From the NCBI GenBank assembly GCA_941918925.1, contig OW799234.1, positions 114,613,128-114,677,127 of the forward strand: a DNA stretch of 64,000 bases, read 5' to 3'. This DNA comes from Phyto melanocephala (taxonomy: Eukaryota > Arthropoda > Insecta > Diptera > Rhinophoridae). Within the stretch, counting starts at the first letter, position 1; each line of letters opens with the position of its first letter. The notes under the pieces are model-generated. The model searched no databases, had not been told where the DNA came from, and worked only from the letters and a program-made list of their open reading frames with translations. Positions 48,906-61,915 of the stretch are shown here, in pieces. The position numbers and the translations under genes are program-made.

Positions 48906-48907
48906 TA

Positions 48908-49928
48908 CTTTTAAAATTTTTGGTTATTTTTCACAACAAAAGAGGCACAAGACAATTTAAAAAAATATGTAAATCTTAAACCAGACGTCCGACCAAACTG
49001 CAAAATGCGAATATGAAATTAAATTTTCTGGAAGACGAGTGCGCACATCTGTCAACTTAAATTTTATTTTGACAAATATTTTTTAAATTATTTTGGTCAT
49101 TAAAAATGTAATATGTACCTTGTACATTCTGTATATGATGGCATATTTCTGTCATGGTTTTCTGTTTGTATTTTATTTAATTGTTTTAAACTTTTTTTTG
49201 TCATTTTACAAAATTATTGTTATTTTGTACATTTCGTTAATGTCATACGTATTTGTCTTTAAATGTAATGATATTTGTGGCGTTTAAATTTAAATTAATA
49301 AAAATGTGTAAAGGAAAATGTTGCAACTTACAAATCTCTATGTGTAGATCGAATTATGGCCACAATGGTGTCAAGTGAAAATGCCACCTACAAAATGTTA
49401 AAGGTAAAAATGTCACTTTTTTGACATTTAAGTTAGTAAATTGACAGCTTTACAAAATGTGATTGAATATTATTTGGAAATTTAAATTTTTTTTAAAGGA
49501 ACACCATAGTTCAAATACATAATTAGTTCAGTATTACTAGTAGCTAAAATTTTTCGTGCAAAAATGTAAACATAACATTTAAAACATTTTCTTTGCGTCA
49601 TTCTAACGTTTATTCAGTACGCAACAGCTTTAATAGGCATCCGATAGGTCGTGGTTAAGCGAATATTTGATCCACACCAACAAGATATAACATCATTTAA
49701 AAATGGCGAAATTAAAATTATTGAGGTTTTATGTTGTCGTTCTGCGACGTGTCGTTCGTTGTTTATTTTTAAAGTTATTTTTTGTATATTTTTTTTTTGT
49801 CAAAGTTCAAGCATAAATATTTATTTTGACCCTATCAACCTTAATTTATCAAAATTGAAGGTCCTCTATTGTAGCCACCTTAAAAATGAAGGTACTTTCA
49901 TATCAGCTGTTTATTTTTACGTAAAAGC
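48908..49928. other. AT-rich sequence, no gene seen
   Basis: No recognised features. The ORF near 49650-49974 has no domain. Confidence 0.4.
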
Positions 49929-50526
49929 ATGTTTCCACGGCAACGATATTCGTAATTCAATGCCTTACTTATAATTACGAACCAAATAACATGATTTTCC
50001 CATGCAAAATTTTCAAAGCAAATTACTATTTTTGTGGGTAATTCATTTAGAATTACCAACCGAATTATAATAAAATCAGTGTCTTCTCTAATTTTTTTCG
50101 GTAGTTTATCATACCCAGTTAAATTTCATATACAAAAAATAAAATGGAAGCAAAAAAGAAAATTTTAAGAAAAGTTGTTGCGTCTAGAAGACTTTTGCCT
50201 ACATAAATATTATTGGATGAGACACTGGTCATATTTTCTTGTATTAAAAAAAAATAATGATTTTATTTGCATACATTTCTTATAAATTTACAATATTATT
50301 ACTATTATTCCTTACTTTTTGCCTCCATTGATAAAATAATTATAATTTTTAATATAAAATTTTATATTTCTTAATGTTCACCGTCAAAAAACAAAAAGAT
50401 TATTTAAATAAAAAAAAAAACACGAAGAACTGCCAAATCAAATTAACAATATGTCGTGGAAACAGGGTAATTCATTTAAGTAATTTAAAGTGCGAATCAA
50501 GTAATTGAATGTGTCGTGGAAACATG
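49929..50526. mobile_element. TIR element ending CATGTTTCCACG (about 600 bp)
   Basis: Left CATGTTTCCACGGCAAC and right GTGTCGTGGAAACATG form inverted ends. A third copy of TCGTGGAAACA lies at about 50454. A short ORF remnant (MEAKKKILRKV, about 50144) lies inside. The superfamily is unknown. Confidence 0.65.
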
Positions 50527-51830
50527 TTATAACAACGTCTTCATAATTATGTTCGTCTACAACGAAATGCGACAAAAAAAAAACTATCGCTATCTTCACA
50601 TTTAGCTAATTCGTTACAGAAGAAAAGAAACGACTAATACAACGTTAACAAGTGGAAAAGAAAAACAATTTCTCCACTTTCTTGGAAATTTAGATTTTAG
50701 CTGAAATTATATTTTTGCGATGACTTAATGCTGACTCTAGGATCAACACACTTATGCATAGAATTTGAAAAGAAAAGATTAAAGCCAAAACAAAGAACAA
50801 CAATTAAAGTTTGGTTGAGACATTTCTTGACTTTTTTCATTTGTTTAATTGACTGTTGTACAAGTGGGTAATAATAATATCGGCCAATAACCGGACTGCA
50901 AATGTAAAATGTTTTAAAGATTTAGTAAGGACATACATACATACATACATATGTACATATGTATGTACAAGCATATGCAGATATGTATTTTTGTTTTATT
51001 CTGATTTTATTCATTCAAAATTTAGCAACAGCCCAGTCAGTGCAAATCATTCATACAAAGAAATTATATTTTTGTTTTCAAGTTTTATTTTTCATATAAA
51101 AATTGTAATAATAATAATTTTGCGCCAAAGAATTTTAATGGTAAAATGTACAGCTGCTGCTGTTGCTGATAATGTTGCTGTTGCTGGCGACGATGATGAT
51201 GATGACGATGATGATTTTTGTGTGATATGACACAAAGAAATTGGTTAAGAATTATTTAAATTGAAAACAAGGGTGCTGATGCTTCTCTTCTTGTTTTTTT
51301 TTCACGAAACTTTTATTGTGTTAAAAACAAATAAACAAATACATATAAATTATAAAAAGAAAATAAAGTAAATAAAATTTTTATGATGTCTTTGTATATG
51401 CAGGAATATTTTGACAATTATTCAGAAAAAAAAATTGGGAATTTATTAGGCATTGAAATCTGGGTAGAAAAGAATCACAAATAACTTGTGTGAGTCATTA
51501 CTTTTTGCGGTACAAGATTATTAGGAGTGATGATGAGTGTTAACAATGATTTGATTCCCTTAACTTATACGTTATTATGAAATCAAAGGTGTTTAAATGT
51601 TCTTCCTAAAACCATTTATTGTATTTAGAAAGGTTTTTTTCACTTTTTATTTCTATTACACCTACTTACACAGCAATATAAAACTAGAGACTTGTAAATA
51701 CACTGCTGTGCAATATTATAGCAACACGTTAAGTATTTCTTACATTAACACAAAGATTAGATTATATATATTTATGTCATCTGGCTGGCTCAAGACTTGG
51801 TATGGAAGTACTTTTATCGCAAGATAATTA
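50527..51830. other. AT-rich sequence with simple repeats, no gene seen
   Basis: ACAT/TATG repeats at 50931-50970. A GCTGCTGTTGCTG / GATGATGAC trinucleotide tract lies at 51150-51215 and could be read as Ala/Asp codons but shows no exon signals. Confidence 0.4.
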
Positions 51831-53388
51831 CCCCTATTGTGGTTCACCACTCAACTCAGTTTGGTTGTGTGAGAGTCAACCCAACTTATGCGCAACCAAA
51901 CTCATTTTACTCTACGTTGCCACAAGCAAGTGTTTACTTGCAAGTAGTGTATACGTATTACTAACGAAAATCAGGAGAAATGCCAAAAAAACACAAAAAT
52001 TTTTTTAATTGCTACACAGCACAGTGCAAGTTCATTTTTAAAATGTCGTCAACAAATAAACTTCAAACAAATTTAAAACAAATGGCGCTGCTTCAATTGG
52101 TAATTAAGTGTTGTCAATAGCCACTAGTGAACGTTACCTTTAGACATGTAACTTTTTCATATAATTTTTTTTATTAAAAATTGATATTTATATTAAAACT
52201 TACATTTTAAATGAATATTTATATTTTTTCTTAATATTCTTTATAATTATTATTCTTTATATTATAATTTTTTTATTAAAAATTGATATTTATATTAAAA
52301 CTTACATTTTAAATGAATATTTATATTTTTTCTTAATATTTTTTATATACATATATACATATTTATTAAAAAAATTAGCTGAATTATTTACCACAATTGT
52401 ATGATATATTAGTGAGTTAACAAAAAACTCAGTATTAGACAACACTGTTTTTCGGCTTGTCACTTTACTTGCCGTAACTGTAAAAATTTTACTTGCTTAA
52501 AAATTTCTTCGCAAGCTGAGTCGCAGGTTGCCAAAATGTGGTTGTGTTAGTAAAAAAGTGTTAGTGTATTGGTTTTTTTTCACTTGCACTTGCATGTGGC
52601 AACGGTAGGTTAGGTATTGTGATACTCAACTGTTTTTAGTTGAGTTTGCTATAAAGTTGCCAACTTAAAATATCGAACTGCCAACTTTAAATATTACATT
52701 TGACAAATGAAAATTTAAAAAAAAAAATGTAAATGTGTTTTTAACTGCTGTGCCGAATAAAAAGTATTTTATAATGGATATAAGTTTCGATTATTATGAA
52801 AATAAACTTTTGTGTAGATGCGCTACGTACAAGAAGAAAAATTCGTGATGGTTCAAACCCTCTTGAGCTGCCTAGTACCAAGTATATATTTTTAATATGT
52901 AGCGAAACTAAATAATAATTTTATATTAATAGACTTATAAGTTATTTCCGACTAAATAAGGAAGCTTTTTTGTTATTTGCGGGATGAAATTAAAGATCAT
53001 CTAAAAACACCTGTTCGCGTAATGGCTATTCCTCCTATTTTAAAGTGATGTGCTGCTCTTAGATTCTTTGCTGACAAGAGCTATCAAAAATGTAATGAAA
53101 TTAAAAAGTAATTATAAAAATGTACATATACATACAATCTCTCCATTTTGTTTTCCATTTTTACTGCTTAAAAAAAATCAACCTTAACTGCCAATAACAC
53201 AACTACTTTTAAGCAGTTGTGTGTATTAAACGTTTTTGTCGACCAAATTTTTACAAAGTTGAAAACGGTAATACCACGAAAAAATAGATACACAACTGAA
53301 TAGTCAACTGTCAGTTGAGTTGAGAATGACAATATCAATTTGCCAAAGACAACCAAACTATTACAAAAGTGGAGAACCGCAATAGGGG
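51831..53388 (+). mobile_element. PIF/Harbinger transposon relic (about 1.56 kb)
   Basis: Inverted ends CCCCTATTGTGGTTCACCAC and GTGGAGAACCGCAATAGGGG. The interior encodes part of a HARBI1-like transposase. A second inverted pair, around GTTGCCACAAGCAAGTG (51918) and CACTTGCATGTGGCAAC (52592), suggests another element nested in the left half. A clear 3-bp target duplication is not visible. Confidence 0.75.
52825..53098 (+). pseudogene. HARBI1-like transposase fragment
   Basis: RRKIRDGSNPLELPSTK is followed by an apparent intron (GTATAT ... TTAATAG). Then come LISYFRLNKEAFL, a frameshift, RDEIKDHLKTPVRVMAIPPI, a stop, and CAALRFFADKSYQK. This is the conserved N-terminal half of Harbinger transposases; the catalytic part is missing. 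Confidence 0.85.
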
Positions 53389-53389
53389 C

Positions 53390-55817
53390 AAAATTGCACA
53401 ATAACAATAAACTAATATATTGATCTAACAATGATATCAGAATTTAAAATATATATACAACATAGAAATATTATTAGGGGCAGAAATGCGAACCGGGTAC
53501 AGCAAGTAAAATATAAAATCTTTAATCTTTTATTAAGCAAAATATTGTTTTTGCTTTTAGTTATTTACATTGCACTTACCTTAATAACTATAACTTTTTT
53601 ATCAATATTTTCCAACACTTTGTCATTTATTTATTTTTGCAAAGACATCACACTGTAATTGCCGCAATAATTTCCTTAATCATAATATTTTTATAGAGCA
53701 GCCATATCAAACTTAAAAAACATTGAACAATAAAATTCAAACAAACACTTCGTTAGCGTGACTAAATCAAAGTTTACACAAAGAAAAATTAACTTTAACT
53801 TGTTTGCGACAATTAAAGCGCTAAAATTTAATGCAAAATAAAGGGTGTTTAGAATGAAATAAAACAGAGATGCTTTTTTTTAAATTGACATATAAAATGT
53901 TTGTTTAAAAGATAAAATTCTAGCATTACCTATAATTCAAATATGACTTCTGGCAATTTGACCACCATGGCTGGCTCGGACGTATTCCAAATTAGAAATC
54001 CAATTTTCAATGACTTTTACTAGCATTTTTGGCCGTACGAATGTACAGAAGTACATTCCGTAGAAAGTCTGCCGTACACGTTAATAAAATATTTTTAAAG
54101 TATTTTTACATGGCAACTTAAAAAAAAATTTTTTTGAAATGCAAAATGTTTGTCCCCATGAAATTCTCATTCCCATCAAAATATGTTTGTGTTATGAATT
54201 TTCGTTCCCTTCAGTAAAGAGCTGTTTAGTGCACATTGTATGTAGATAAGAAATATAAGCGCTTACATCATGGGGAATTAAATCACGATTGGTATTTTAG
54301 GGAAAGGAAAAATGATTCGACGTTAAAATAAATCACGATATGGGTGATATAATCAGATTTACAATTAGATCTTACAATAATATACCGATTTCATTTGGTC
54401 CCAAATAGCTTATGTTTTCTCCAAAAGCAAAAAACAAAACCCTACCTTCAGCAAGAAAAAAAATTTAAAGCAAAAATATAATAGTTACCGCAAAATTATT
54501 TTGCAAAGCCCATCACGAGAATAGTTTTATATTAGAAAACTATCCAATTTTTTTTATTGTAATTATTGTTCTTTTTTATATTTTCGACTTCTCAATAGGG
54601 TCTAATATATTTTATTTAGCCAGAATTCCGGATTAAGTTTTTTTAGCACACACAAAAAACAATACTTTCTTAGCCAATTGACTAATGAACTTTGATCCAA
54701 TACCCCATTACTGATGGATAAACTTATGTCCCAAGAAAACTGAGGGCAAATTTTAGAATTCTTATTAGAATCTTTTACCAAAATCACAGTGAACTCGGAC
54801 GTTCGTGTAAAATTTCGAATGTGATCGAATAAAATAATTTGATCTCAGATCAGTAATTTTAAAGATATTTGGGTAAATAACTTTTTTCATAACGATTTAT
54901 TGTACCAATACTGTTTATATAATAATTAAAAAGAAAACATCTAATAGAATTAGGACTTTTGTTAGTTTGATTGCTTCTTTATTTCGAAAAAATTATAACT
55001 AAATGAATCACTTGTTATATTATAAACCTGACAACCTCATGTAAATATATAAAATTCGTAAAAAAAATTATTAAAAATTTTAACTAAAATAATCATTTTA
55101 AAAGAATTTGTGGTTATACTCCATATTTTAAGGCAAACAAATTTATTAATTTTTTAAAAAATTTGTCATTTTGTTAATGTTAATGGGAATGTGTAAAAAT
55201 ATTTTGTACAAATTGCATTATCACCTTAAATATATTTCAAATTTAAACTTTTATTCGAAAATTTTATTTTCCATATGTACAACAAGTATTTAGATAAAAA
55301 CGATAAATTGTGATGCTTTTGTTAAAAGTTATTAAAATTAGGTATCAGTATTTGCAATAAACTGGCTGCAATTTTTAATAGCTTTTTTTTTAAATTTTTT
55401 GCGAATAATATAAATTTAATGTTTGCTTGTTTGTTGTATTTTTTTATTTATTTATTTTTTGTTTTAATTTTGCATGCCCAAATATCTATATAAATTGTAG
55501 GTGTTTGTATGTGATCTTTGTTTCTATAGCAAAAGACGCAAATTGTTATTATATTTTAATTTATATTCTTACACACTTACATACATACATACAAACATAC
55601 ATACATATGCAAACATCGCTTTACAATTAAAAAAAAGAAAATATTTTCAATATTTATTATATTTCAGACAAAAAAATTTGTAATTAGTATGTCATTGTAA
55701 AGATCAGAAATATTATATTTATGTTAAACAAAAAATGTAGTTTTTTATTTAGAAAATACAGGGTTGGGCAATTTAAACTGAATTGATAATTCATACGTTT
55801 ATAATTCTTATTTTTTA
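53390..55817. other. AT-rich sequence, no gene seen
   Basis: A patch at about 54740-54830 weakly resembles the inside of the MITE at 1693-1833. ACATACATAC microsatellite at 55575-55605. No gene seen. Confidence 0.4.
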
Positions 55818-55866
55818 TACCCTTCACCTGTGGTGCACAAGGGTATATATAGCTTTGTTATTCCAT
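55818..55866 (+). mobile_element. family H 5'-terminal fragment
   Basis: TATACCCTTCACCTGTGGTG ... TAGCTTTGTTATTCC after a T-run, then lost. It adjoins a family M MITE. Confidence 0.85.
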
Positions 55867-55885
55867 AAGTTGTCCTACCATGTAC

Positions 55886-56090
55886 ATATCGAAGGTGCCA
55901 ACTCAAACAATTGTACTTTACAGGAGAAGGTAAAAAGTTAGTAGAAACTGTATTATTATCATAATGTAACTTCTATTGTAAAATTGCTTGTAAAAATGTT
56001 ATTTTTGATACTATTGCGTTTAATTTTTGTATCGAGATGTATTTGTGTAAAATGTATTGGAACCACCTTTCTACTTCTGACCATCGATAT
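55886..56090. mobile_element. family M MITE, copy D
   Basis: Ends ATATCGAAGGTGCC (mutated) and CTACTTCTGACCATCGATAT; interior TTACAGGAGAAGGTAAAA. Confidence 0.85.
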
Positions 56091-56678
56091 GTATGTGCAA
56101 GTTTATTTCAAAGTCATTATAAAACAAATTGTACACTTTGTTAGAATGATTTAAATAAATGTATAATGTTTTAAAATATGTATATAAATACACAAAAACA
56201 AACATACATACATGTTTTAAAGATTTTAAAAATAGATACATATTTTTTATTTTGATTTGTTATGAAAAAAATAAATATGTAATTACTAAGATATATTTTA
56301 ATAAAATATAGTTTAATAAAAGGCCCTTAAAAACTCTTAAACTTTTTCTAAATCTCTGTGTTTATTTTCTTATGACTATAAGCACAAAATCGAATAAAAA
56401 TTTCACTCAAATTTATTCTCATATAATATATTTTCGAATATCTTTTAAATTCGCTCAATATTATTTATATTTAGCTTACATGTATATATGTATGCATACA
56501 TATTTTCTAAAAATAAAATTAAATAAAAAATAGATTTGATCAGAAATCTCTTTATTGCAGCTTATTTGTGCGCCATTCTAAAATTATCATCATGAGTTCG
56601 TAAGAGGCACTAAAGTGTGCTGCCACTTACTAAATGTTAATAAAAAGTAATTAAAAAGAAATTAAATTATTTTTTTGT

Positions 56679-56885
56679 ATACCCTTCACCAAGAGTGTCA
56701 AGAGTATATCTAGCTTTGTTGGTTGAAATCAACTTTAAGAAGCCACCACATTTTCCACGGACCTGTATGTGGTATCAATATTTTGGAAATATTCGAGAAT
56801 GAATCGCTATTGAAATTCAGCCCAACTGCCCCATAACTGCTTGAGATATACATAAGCAAATAAACACGTGTTTTTCCCTATATCT
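56679..56885 (+). mobile_element. diverged family H-like 5' fragment
   Basis: TATACCCTTCACCAAGAG, then GTTGGTTGAAATCAACTTTA and GAATCGCTATTGAAATTCAG, in the same order as family H, but lacking the GACCCCATAAAG segment. Confidence 0.75.
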
Positions 56886-56977
56886 GTTTATACCGCAATA
56901 TACTATACAATTTTTTAGCTCTAGAGTAATGTATAGACACGTTTGTTACTATTTATAGATATGGCATGTCTCTAATA

Positions 56978-57422
56978 CTACATTTACACCTGCACAAAAT
57001 CTAGTACTTAAGGGATTTTGAGCGAAATCCTGTTCATTTCTACCAGATTTCCAATACAAAACGAAATCTACTTCGCCACTAGATTTTGGCAGAATCTACT
57101 TAAAATCTAGTACTACTTCGTGATGCAACTGTGGTTTTTATTAAATTGTAATAAAATAAACTACGCTGCACACAGAAAAATTCAATCATAATATATAAGG
57201 TGGTTGCAATTGCACAAGTTCTTTATTGTTTACATTTTTTATATGGAGTTTGAATTTTGAAGAAGTAGATCATAGAGAGCCTCTCAGACCACCTTGTAAA
57301 TAAATATATTGTTTTGAAAACGAAATCTTGCAAAATGTCAAAAAAATAGTGGTATAAACGGTTTAGATTTTAATAAAGATTTAAAATCAAATCTACTAGA
57401 TTTCGCTTAGGTGTAAATGTAG
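56978..57422. mobile_element. family R MITE, copy 2 (445 bp, intact)
   Basis: Ends CTACATTTACACCTG / AGGTGTAAATGTAG with TA duplications at 56976-56977 and 57423-57424. Subterminal inverted AAATCTA-type repeats are plentiful. It is the empty-site reference for family H copy 3. Confidence 0.92.
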
Positions 57423-57459
57423 TATAAGTATAGTATAATTTATATATTTTTTAAATACA

Positions 57460-58041
57460 TTAAGCTCTTAAATCATTTTTGGGCACGCTTGTTAAAACCC
57501 AAGATGGCGTGCTCAATATAATGGCGGATGTTAGGGTGATAATTAAAATTAAGACCTCCACAATTTTGGTATCAACTGAAAGGGCTTGATCAATATAATA
57601 TAGTAAGCTATGAGAAAATGCTAAAAATCCAAGATGGCGTCTGAAATTAAATGGCGAATTGCTTTTGTTAACCAAATCAATATGACATCAAATGAAAAGA
57701 TTGACCTGTTAAAATTCAAAATCAAAAAAAGGGCACCGGAAATAAATCTGAAATTAAGGCTACTATATGGTGAAGGATATTAACATATTCAGCATGGGCG
57801 AATAAGGCACATTTTTTTTTTAATCCCATGAATATGGGTATTAAATGAAAATGCTTGATCAGAAGAATACAACTAACTTTGTATAAATTAAAATCAAAGA
57901 TGACGTTAAAAATAAACCAAACTGGCATAAAAATGAAATCTACAATCTAGACTACGCTGTATAGTAATTATATCTACAGGTTAACATAATAATAAAGGGT
58001 TTTATCAGATTCAACAAGGTCAAATATAGCACTCTCACTTT
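57460..58041 (+). mobile_element. family K repeat, copy 2
   Basis: Iterated (A/T)CCAAGATGGCG(T) and TATCAA(C/A)TGAAA...CTTGATCA phrases. It ends AAATATAGCACTCTCACTTTT, echoing the family H 3' end (ATATAGCACTGTTACTTG). Confidence 0.6.
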
Positions 58042-59407
58042 TTTAATGTATAAATAAAGAATTTGCATAGTATGTACTGACATAATTAAAATAAATTGCT
58101 GTCTGAGCATTTTTTATATATATAAATCGCTTAAAGTTAATAAACTGGCATCAAAATATTTATTTTATATTTTGTTGATTTATCAAACTCCTTAAGAAAA
58201 TTTTATGTATCGTGAATAAGTCCCAATACATAAAATGACACAATATTTTGTATTTGCACTGTATATTTCAAAAGTAATTAAATGATTAAACCGAAAAAAA
58301 TGTTAATGTAAAATTTTTCCTCTTGTGTTTATTGTCTCTTGAATATATTAATAAGCCAGGCACACTTCTTTTTAACATATACATCATTAAATAGTACATA
58401 TTATACTTACAAGAGGAGCTAGAGTTTTCGATTTGAGGTTAAAAAAAATATTAAATTTCGCCAACATGACCTTCTGTATAAATAAAAATATAATGTTAAA
58501 CTTTAAGAAATGGATTAGATTTCAATATGAAAAAAATAAATTTCATTCGCTACACTTCCAACAAAAAACATGTTTTTAGAGGTACAGAACTTTGCTGTTA
58601 ATGTTTTCTGTGACAGCTGAAAGCAGGATGCTACCACAAGTCAAACAGCACGCGATGCAATCATTTTACAGGGAGTATCATTTTGACGAAGTAATAATTT
58701 TAAATTCGTTAGATTATTGTCCTCGGGAATATGTGAAGTTGCATTTAAGCCACAATCGGTCGAACACTGATTTACTGCCCGAAACTTGCCCGAAATTATA
58801 TTTTAGTTTTTATACCATAAAAGCAATTAATTTAATAAAGACAATTTGATAGATATTAAAAACGACTTTTCCTGTTCTATTTAAATTAAAAATTCTTGGC
58901 CTCTGTACAAAACACCCGTTAATAAAATTTGTACGACAAACATTCCATTTTTATTTTAAGAACGAAAATATGTAATTAAATGTAAATTATTTCAGAATTT
59001 GTAACAAAATTTACATAACGTAACGTAGTGCCGGAGACATTAAAGCAGGCTATTGAAAACCCCTTATTGCAAGAGTAAAATTAAAATATCCAACCCAATT
59101 TATACACGGACAAAATGTTTAAAAATAAAAACAAAACGCAAATTTAACAGTAAATTAAACAGACAGCTAAAATGCCATAAATGGACAGTAAACAGTCAAT
59201 ATTATGTCAGAATTTGCTAAAAGCACAAAGAAAATTAAAGCACAGATTTTACGTAAAGAAAAAAAAAACTTCACAAGAAGAGAAATTTGTTTTAATTTTT
59301 TTTTTTTTATTATTTATTGTTACTTGATTTGTTGCTTTGCATAGTCTGTTATTTACTAGGCTTAAAAGAAAACCGATAGCAATGTGTGGTTCAAATTGGT
59401 TTGATCA
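58042..59407. other. AT-rich sequence with one unexplained ORF
   Basis: An open frame of 85 codons at 58592-58849 is less AT-rich than its surroundings but lacks any domain I know. Nothing else is recognised. Confidence 0.35.
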
Positions 59408-59664
59408 ATATATCGATGGTCACAAGTAGAAAGGTCCTAACTTCAATAATTGAAACTTTACAGGAGAAGGTGTAATAGAAACTGTATTAATATCATAATG
59501 TAACTTCTTTTGTAAATTTGCTTATAAAATTGTTATACTATATTATGCTATTGCTTTAAATTATTGTCTCGAGATGTATTTGTGTAAAATTGTATTCGAA
59601 TCATTAAAAAACTGGCTTTCGCAAAAATACGAGTTAAGGCCTTTCTACTCGTGACCATCGATAT
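59408..59664. mobile_element. family M MITE, copy E (257 bp)
   Basis: Ends ATATCGATGGTCACAAGTAG and CTACTCGTGACCATCGATAT. It is the best-preserved termini of the family. Confidence 0.92.
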
Positions 59665-59952
59665 GTACTTTATGTATTTTTTTCAGCTATGAGCAAATAA
59701 AAACTCCAAGAAGTAAATCTGTTGGCAGTATATTGAAAAATTTATTAAAATAAATTTGTTCACTAAACAAACAAGCATTGTACGAATACATGCAAGTGAT
59801 TAAAGTACTTCTTCTTCATCCATAAGTTGTCTCTATTCAATATGTTGTAAATATTATTGACTTATAAGTTTAAGAAAAAAATGTATATTTTTGTTTAATT
59901 TTTTGTAGATTTTTTTTATTAAATAAAGATACACACTGAAAACAAATTATAT

Positions 59953-60763
59953 CGGGTGTCTCAACTAGAACGCAATTTTTAAAATTTTAAATAAAACACA
60001 GATATTTAAAAAAAAAAATCGTGAAACTTTATTATCGTAAAGTAGACAGAATAAGGTTATGTATGGAACAATATATCGTGCAGATGGCCGCCGCGGCTTT
60101 GCTGGCACACACGCGATCTTTTAATGAAATTTTCAATGACCTTTTTGCATAAATGCTGCGGTATTTCATTAATGCAGCGTCCAATTTCCTCTTTTAAGGC
60201 TTGAGCCGTCGTCGGCTTATTCGCATAAACCATCGACTTCAAAAAGCCCCAAAGAAAAAAATCTAAAGGTGTTAAATCACACGATCTAGGCGGCCAATTC
60301 TGGTCTCCAAAACGCGAAATAACACGACCGGGAAATGACTGGTTATCATTTCACGATACCGAACACCATTGACTGTTTGCGCTTGACCTGCCTCATTTTC
60401 ATAAAAAAAGGTCCAATGATTCCTCCAGCCCAAAAACCACACCACACAGTGACACGTTGAGGATGCATTTGCTTCTCGTGAATCACTCGAGGATTTTCCT
60501 CACCCCAAATGCGACAATTCTGCCTATTGACGAAGCCATCAAGATGGAAATGGGATGATCGCAATTGGCGAACTGTAGCCGCAAAACTTTCACCATTTTG
60601 GTAAAACAATTTCACAATGAGAATGCGTTGTTCATTCGTGTAGCGCTCCATTTTTACTAACCTCGTACCTTCTACTAGCAAACAATAACAATTGTTCAAA
60701 TGTCAAACAATGACACTTCGAATGGCGCCAAATTTAAAAATTGTGTTCTAGTTGGGACACCCG
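59953..60763 (-). mobile_element. mariner relic, DD41D-related, internally deleted (811 bp)
   Basis: Inverted ends CGGGTGTCTCAACTAGAACG / GTTCTAGTTGGGACACCCG extend about 35 bp, with TA one base outside each. The transposase inside lacks its central part. Confidence 0.92.
60057..60651 (-). pseudogene. DD41D-type mariner transposase with internal deletion
   Basis: ATG at 60651 gives MERYTNEQRILIVKLFYQNG, then LDGFVNRQNCRIWGEENPR and MHPQRVTVWCGFWAGG. After a deletion the frame resumes with FPGRVISRFGDQNWPPRSCD LTPLDFFLWG (third Asp) and ends GGHLHDILFHT at 60057. The QQDG (second Asp) segment is missing, so the protein is inactive. It matches the 16755 copy motif by motif. Confidence 0.9.
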
Positions 60764-61697
60764 TTACATACGAAAAGCGATAGACAACTGACAAGTACTA
60801 TGTGCTCACATTAAACACCAAAATCAAAATGCATTTAATTAAGTGACTTGATGGGAAAGAACATTTTCATGTCAGCTGATTAGTTGAAGGCACAACCTTA
60901 TTAGATAAAACTTAAACGGAATTTTTCGTTTCGGGAGCTACAAACATACTTTACAAATTTGTTTTAAAAAAGTGTATAAAAATTTTTTCAAGACACATTT
61001 ACAAGGTAGTATTATCGGCAAAGCTGATCGGAATGCGAAATATAAAACATTTCCAATTAATTTATTATTATTTACAGAAATTGAAAATGAAATTTTTCTT
61101 TCGGCATTACAACATCTATTATTTATTTATTTAGATTTGTGGTTTTGTACCTTTTATCATTAGTTGCACAAATTTAAATCCTGGTTTAAATCAAATAAAA
61201 TTGATATAAATTAAATAAAAGAATATTTCGATCAATGGTATATGAATTAGTCTTGACCAAAAATATCTACGAAAAAGTTTAAGAGTAACATCTTATATGA
61301 TAGACATAGATCTATTGATCAGTTCTTTTTACTAAGCGATTAAGAGAGTTAAATTTATTTCTTTCTCCTGTTTCGCTTGGGTCTTTTGTGTTGTTTTTAT
61401 TTAATTGAGCCTTTTCACTGTGTCATTGTGTGACAATGTGGGAAATTTGGACCGATTGAACTAAAAGACATATTGAACTTAAATACAGAACAAACTAGAA
61501 GACCGATTGAACTAAAAGAACGTTCTAGTTCACTAAACTGTATTGAGAACGAAAATACGGCCAATAAATTGAACAAGCTATTTTTTGTTAGTAACGGAAT
61601 ATGCGTTTAAAAAATAAATAATAAAACTTATACAATTACTAGGGCTTAAAAATTCGACGATTTATACGTACAAGCACAATGCATCTGCATTATAGCG
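60764..61697. other. AT-rich sequence, no gene seen
   Basis: GACCGATTGAACTAAAAGA occurs twice (61451, 61501). Otherwise nothing is seen. Confidence 0.4.
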
Positions 61698-61915
61698 GGC
61701 ACAAATTTAATTATGCCTTTTCATGTGGAGAAAAGAGGTCAAATATATTTATGGCGTTATGCATAATAAGTCGAAGGTCACACACGACGATTTTAATTGC
61801 CCAACTTTTTCCATATTTTCTTTTGAACTTGCTTTTATGTTCACACACGACGATTCCTTTGGCGATTTTTCTGTTTTGTTTAGCTTTTATTTTCTTACAA
61901 TTTGTCATTTGTGCC

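Noticed and set aside
51150..51230. GCTGCTGTTGCTG and GATGATGAC tract that translates to an Ala/Asp-rich tail
   Set aside because: No splice signals, no homology, and the composition is that of a trinucleotide microsatellite.
54740..54840. Possible second copy of the 1693-1833 MITE
   Set aside because: Only a short internal resemblance (TTAGAAT..., AAATTTCGA); no inverted ends found.
58401..58470. Minus-strand GTAAGT after a short open frame, considered as an stx upstream exon
   Set aside because: The frame closes within about 45 bases and the residues do not match the end of the ubiquitin-like domain.
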